This document shows, piece after piece, positions 42,427 to 43,214 of a DNA stretch of 43,214 nucleotides (the first letter of the stretch is position 1; each line of letters opens with the position of its first letter). Source of the DNA: Gonapodya prolifera JEL478 (Eukaryota > Monoblepharomycota > Monoblepharidomycetes > Monoblepharidales > Gonapodyaceae). A program made the position numbers and the translations under genes. The notes below the pieces were generated by a model that saw only the letters and a program-made list of their open reading frames with translations, ran no database searches and was not told the origin of the DNA. The stretch lies in NCBI GenBank assembly GCA_001574975.1, contig KQ965829.1, forward strand, positions 131,368 to 174,581, written 5' to 3'.

Positions 42427-43214
42427 ATGGCTGCCTCCACAATCACTCTCGCATGCCTCCTGCTTGGCGAAAACGTGCCCTTCGAAGTCTCCATCGATCC
42501 GTCTTCGTCCGTGAACACCCTCAAGAAGGCCATCAAGACAGAACTCTCGCCGGAGTTGTCTGACATTGCTGCGAAGAACCTGGAACTCTGGAAAGTCAAC
42601 GTTCCGTACCCCGAGAGAGCTTCCATCAAAGCAGAGACCTTGAAGGATGAGGACGTGATGGAGCCCTTGAAGAAAGTCAGCATTTATTTCTCCGACCGGG
42701 AAGGTTTCGAAGAGCACATTCGCGTTGTCGTGCGCCGACCGCTAGGTGTGTTCGTCTGCGAAGAAGCATCCCGGGGGCGCGCAGTTTGCCTCACGTTACT
42801 AATGGTTCCACATTGAAGGATTGCCACGACCTACTCTGCCATCCGATTCATCTGGGATAGACCTTGGTGAGGTTGACAACACTGCTTTCTGGCACTGCCA
42901 TATGTATACACAAGTGCACACAGCTCAAAAGATCGAAGAACTAAAACGCAACCTCCAAGTGAAATTCGAGGAAGGCCAAAGTGAACTCCGACACAAACTT
43001 GAAGAGAAAATCGAGGAAGGCCAAAATGAACTCCGACGTCTGGGTGAGATCCAAATGTCATTATAAGCAAACCTCATAATATTTTCATTAAACTCAGTGT
43101 TATAGTCCAAGCAGAACAATCCATGAGCTTATCCAAGTTCGACTTGAAGACGACCCCTTACGTTGTGATGGCGTTCCCTGAGCAACTTGCATCAGATGAT
43201 GATGAGCATAAAAA
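42427..43214 (+). CDS. Crinkler (CRN)-type N-terminal header protein, 3' end outside window
   Basis: Four exons in phase: 42427-42745, 42819-42866, 42924-43043 and 43106 onward, running off the right edge. The N-terminus (LACLLLGENVPFEVSIDPSS, VNTLKKAIKTELSP, KNLELWKVNVP, LKKVSIYF) fits the ubiquitin-like Crinkler header, with LWKV at the place of the family's LxLxK-type motif. It continues VVRRPLG into exon 2. Exon 3 encodes a charged coiled coil built from a near-exact 45-base repeat (EEGQSELRHKLEEK, then EEGQNELRR). Crinkler headers are widespread in oomycetes, chytrids and some Mucoromycota. They are often joined to C-terminal enzymatic or P-loop domains and some act as secreted effectors. 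The C-terminal domain is not in the window, so no activity can be assigned. No classical signal peptide is evident. Confidence 0.75.
42961..43040 (+). repeat. 45-nt imperfect tandem repeat inside coiled-coil exon
   Basis: Two copies of a 45-nt unit, each containing TCGAGGAAGGCCAAA and TGAACTCCGAC, encode the repeated EEGQxELR heptad-like segment. This is likely a recent in-frame duplication. Confidence 0.65.

Noticed and set aside
1-43214. CRISPR arrays, rRNA and tRNA genes
   Set aside because: No regularly spaced direct repeats, no rRNA core sequence and no tRNA cloverleaf with CCA-proximal stem were recognised.

Overview
This window looks like nuclear DNA of a filamentous or early-diverging fungus. 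The genes are broken by many short GT-AG introns, mostly 47-115 nt. The coding strands carry typical fungal families: a Zn2Cys6 regulator, an SFP1-type C2H2 regulator, a fused ThiD-TenA thiamine enzyme and a SAD/Gin4-type kinase. A GT10 fucosyltransferase, a single-domain globin, a spherulin-4 domain and a Crinkler-type header are uncommon in Dikarya. Together they point to a chytrid-like or other early-diverging lineage. That placement is inference; no marker gene in the window proves it.

Layout, left to right: the 5' part of an unknown gene leaving the left edge (minus, 1-470); an unknown type I membrane protein (minus, 1108-2581); an ADP-ribosylglycohydrolase (2625-3617); a GT10 fucosyltransferase (3744-5368); a doubtful small gene (minus, 5564-6079); a Zn2Cys6 regulator (6397-9939); a globin (10276-11112); a KDM8/JMJD5-like JmjC oxygenase (11281-13065); an unknown single-pass membrane protein (13315-15102); an SFP1-like zinc-finger regulator (16391-19341); an SDR oxidoreductase (minus, 19737-21082); an adenosine-deaminase-like enzyme (21994-23532); a THI20-like thiamine enzyme (23730-26384); a 3.9 kb gene desert with a CpG-free core; a SAD/BRSK-like kinase (30236-34640); a membrane-tethered spherulin-4 protein (minus, 35307-36704); a CaMK-like kinase with a huge insert (minus, 37053-39614); two decayed tandem RidA copies (39658-40370 and 41568-42097); and a Crinkler-type gene leaving the right edge (42427-43214).

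Most genes are unrelated housekeeping or regulatory loci and no operon-like pathway is apparent. The possible functional links are adenosine-deaminase-like enzyme next to thiamine enzyme (same strand, 197 bp apart), and the CaMK-like kinase head-to-head with a RidA copy, with only 43 bp between start codons.

The most unusual signals are: a 1,346-nt stretch with no CG dinucleotide at all, next to a partly homologous repeat copy that still has its CGs; a 60-nt fold-back element present twice; a roughly 218-residue insertion between the catalytic loop and DFG of the CaMK-like kinase; two GC-AG introns in one SDR gene; and stop-free 3n introns at the DNA-binding domains of both transcription factors. 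Exon coordinates were worked out by hand from splice signals, reading frame and family motifs. Where all phases close I give them as firm; elsewhere I say so.
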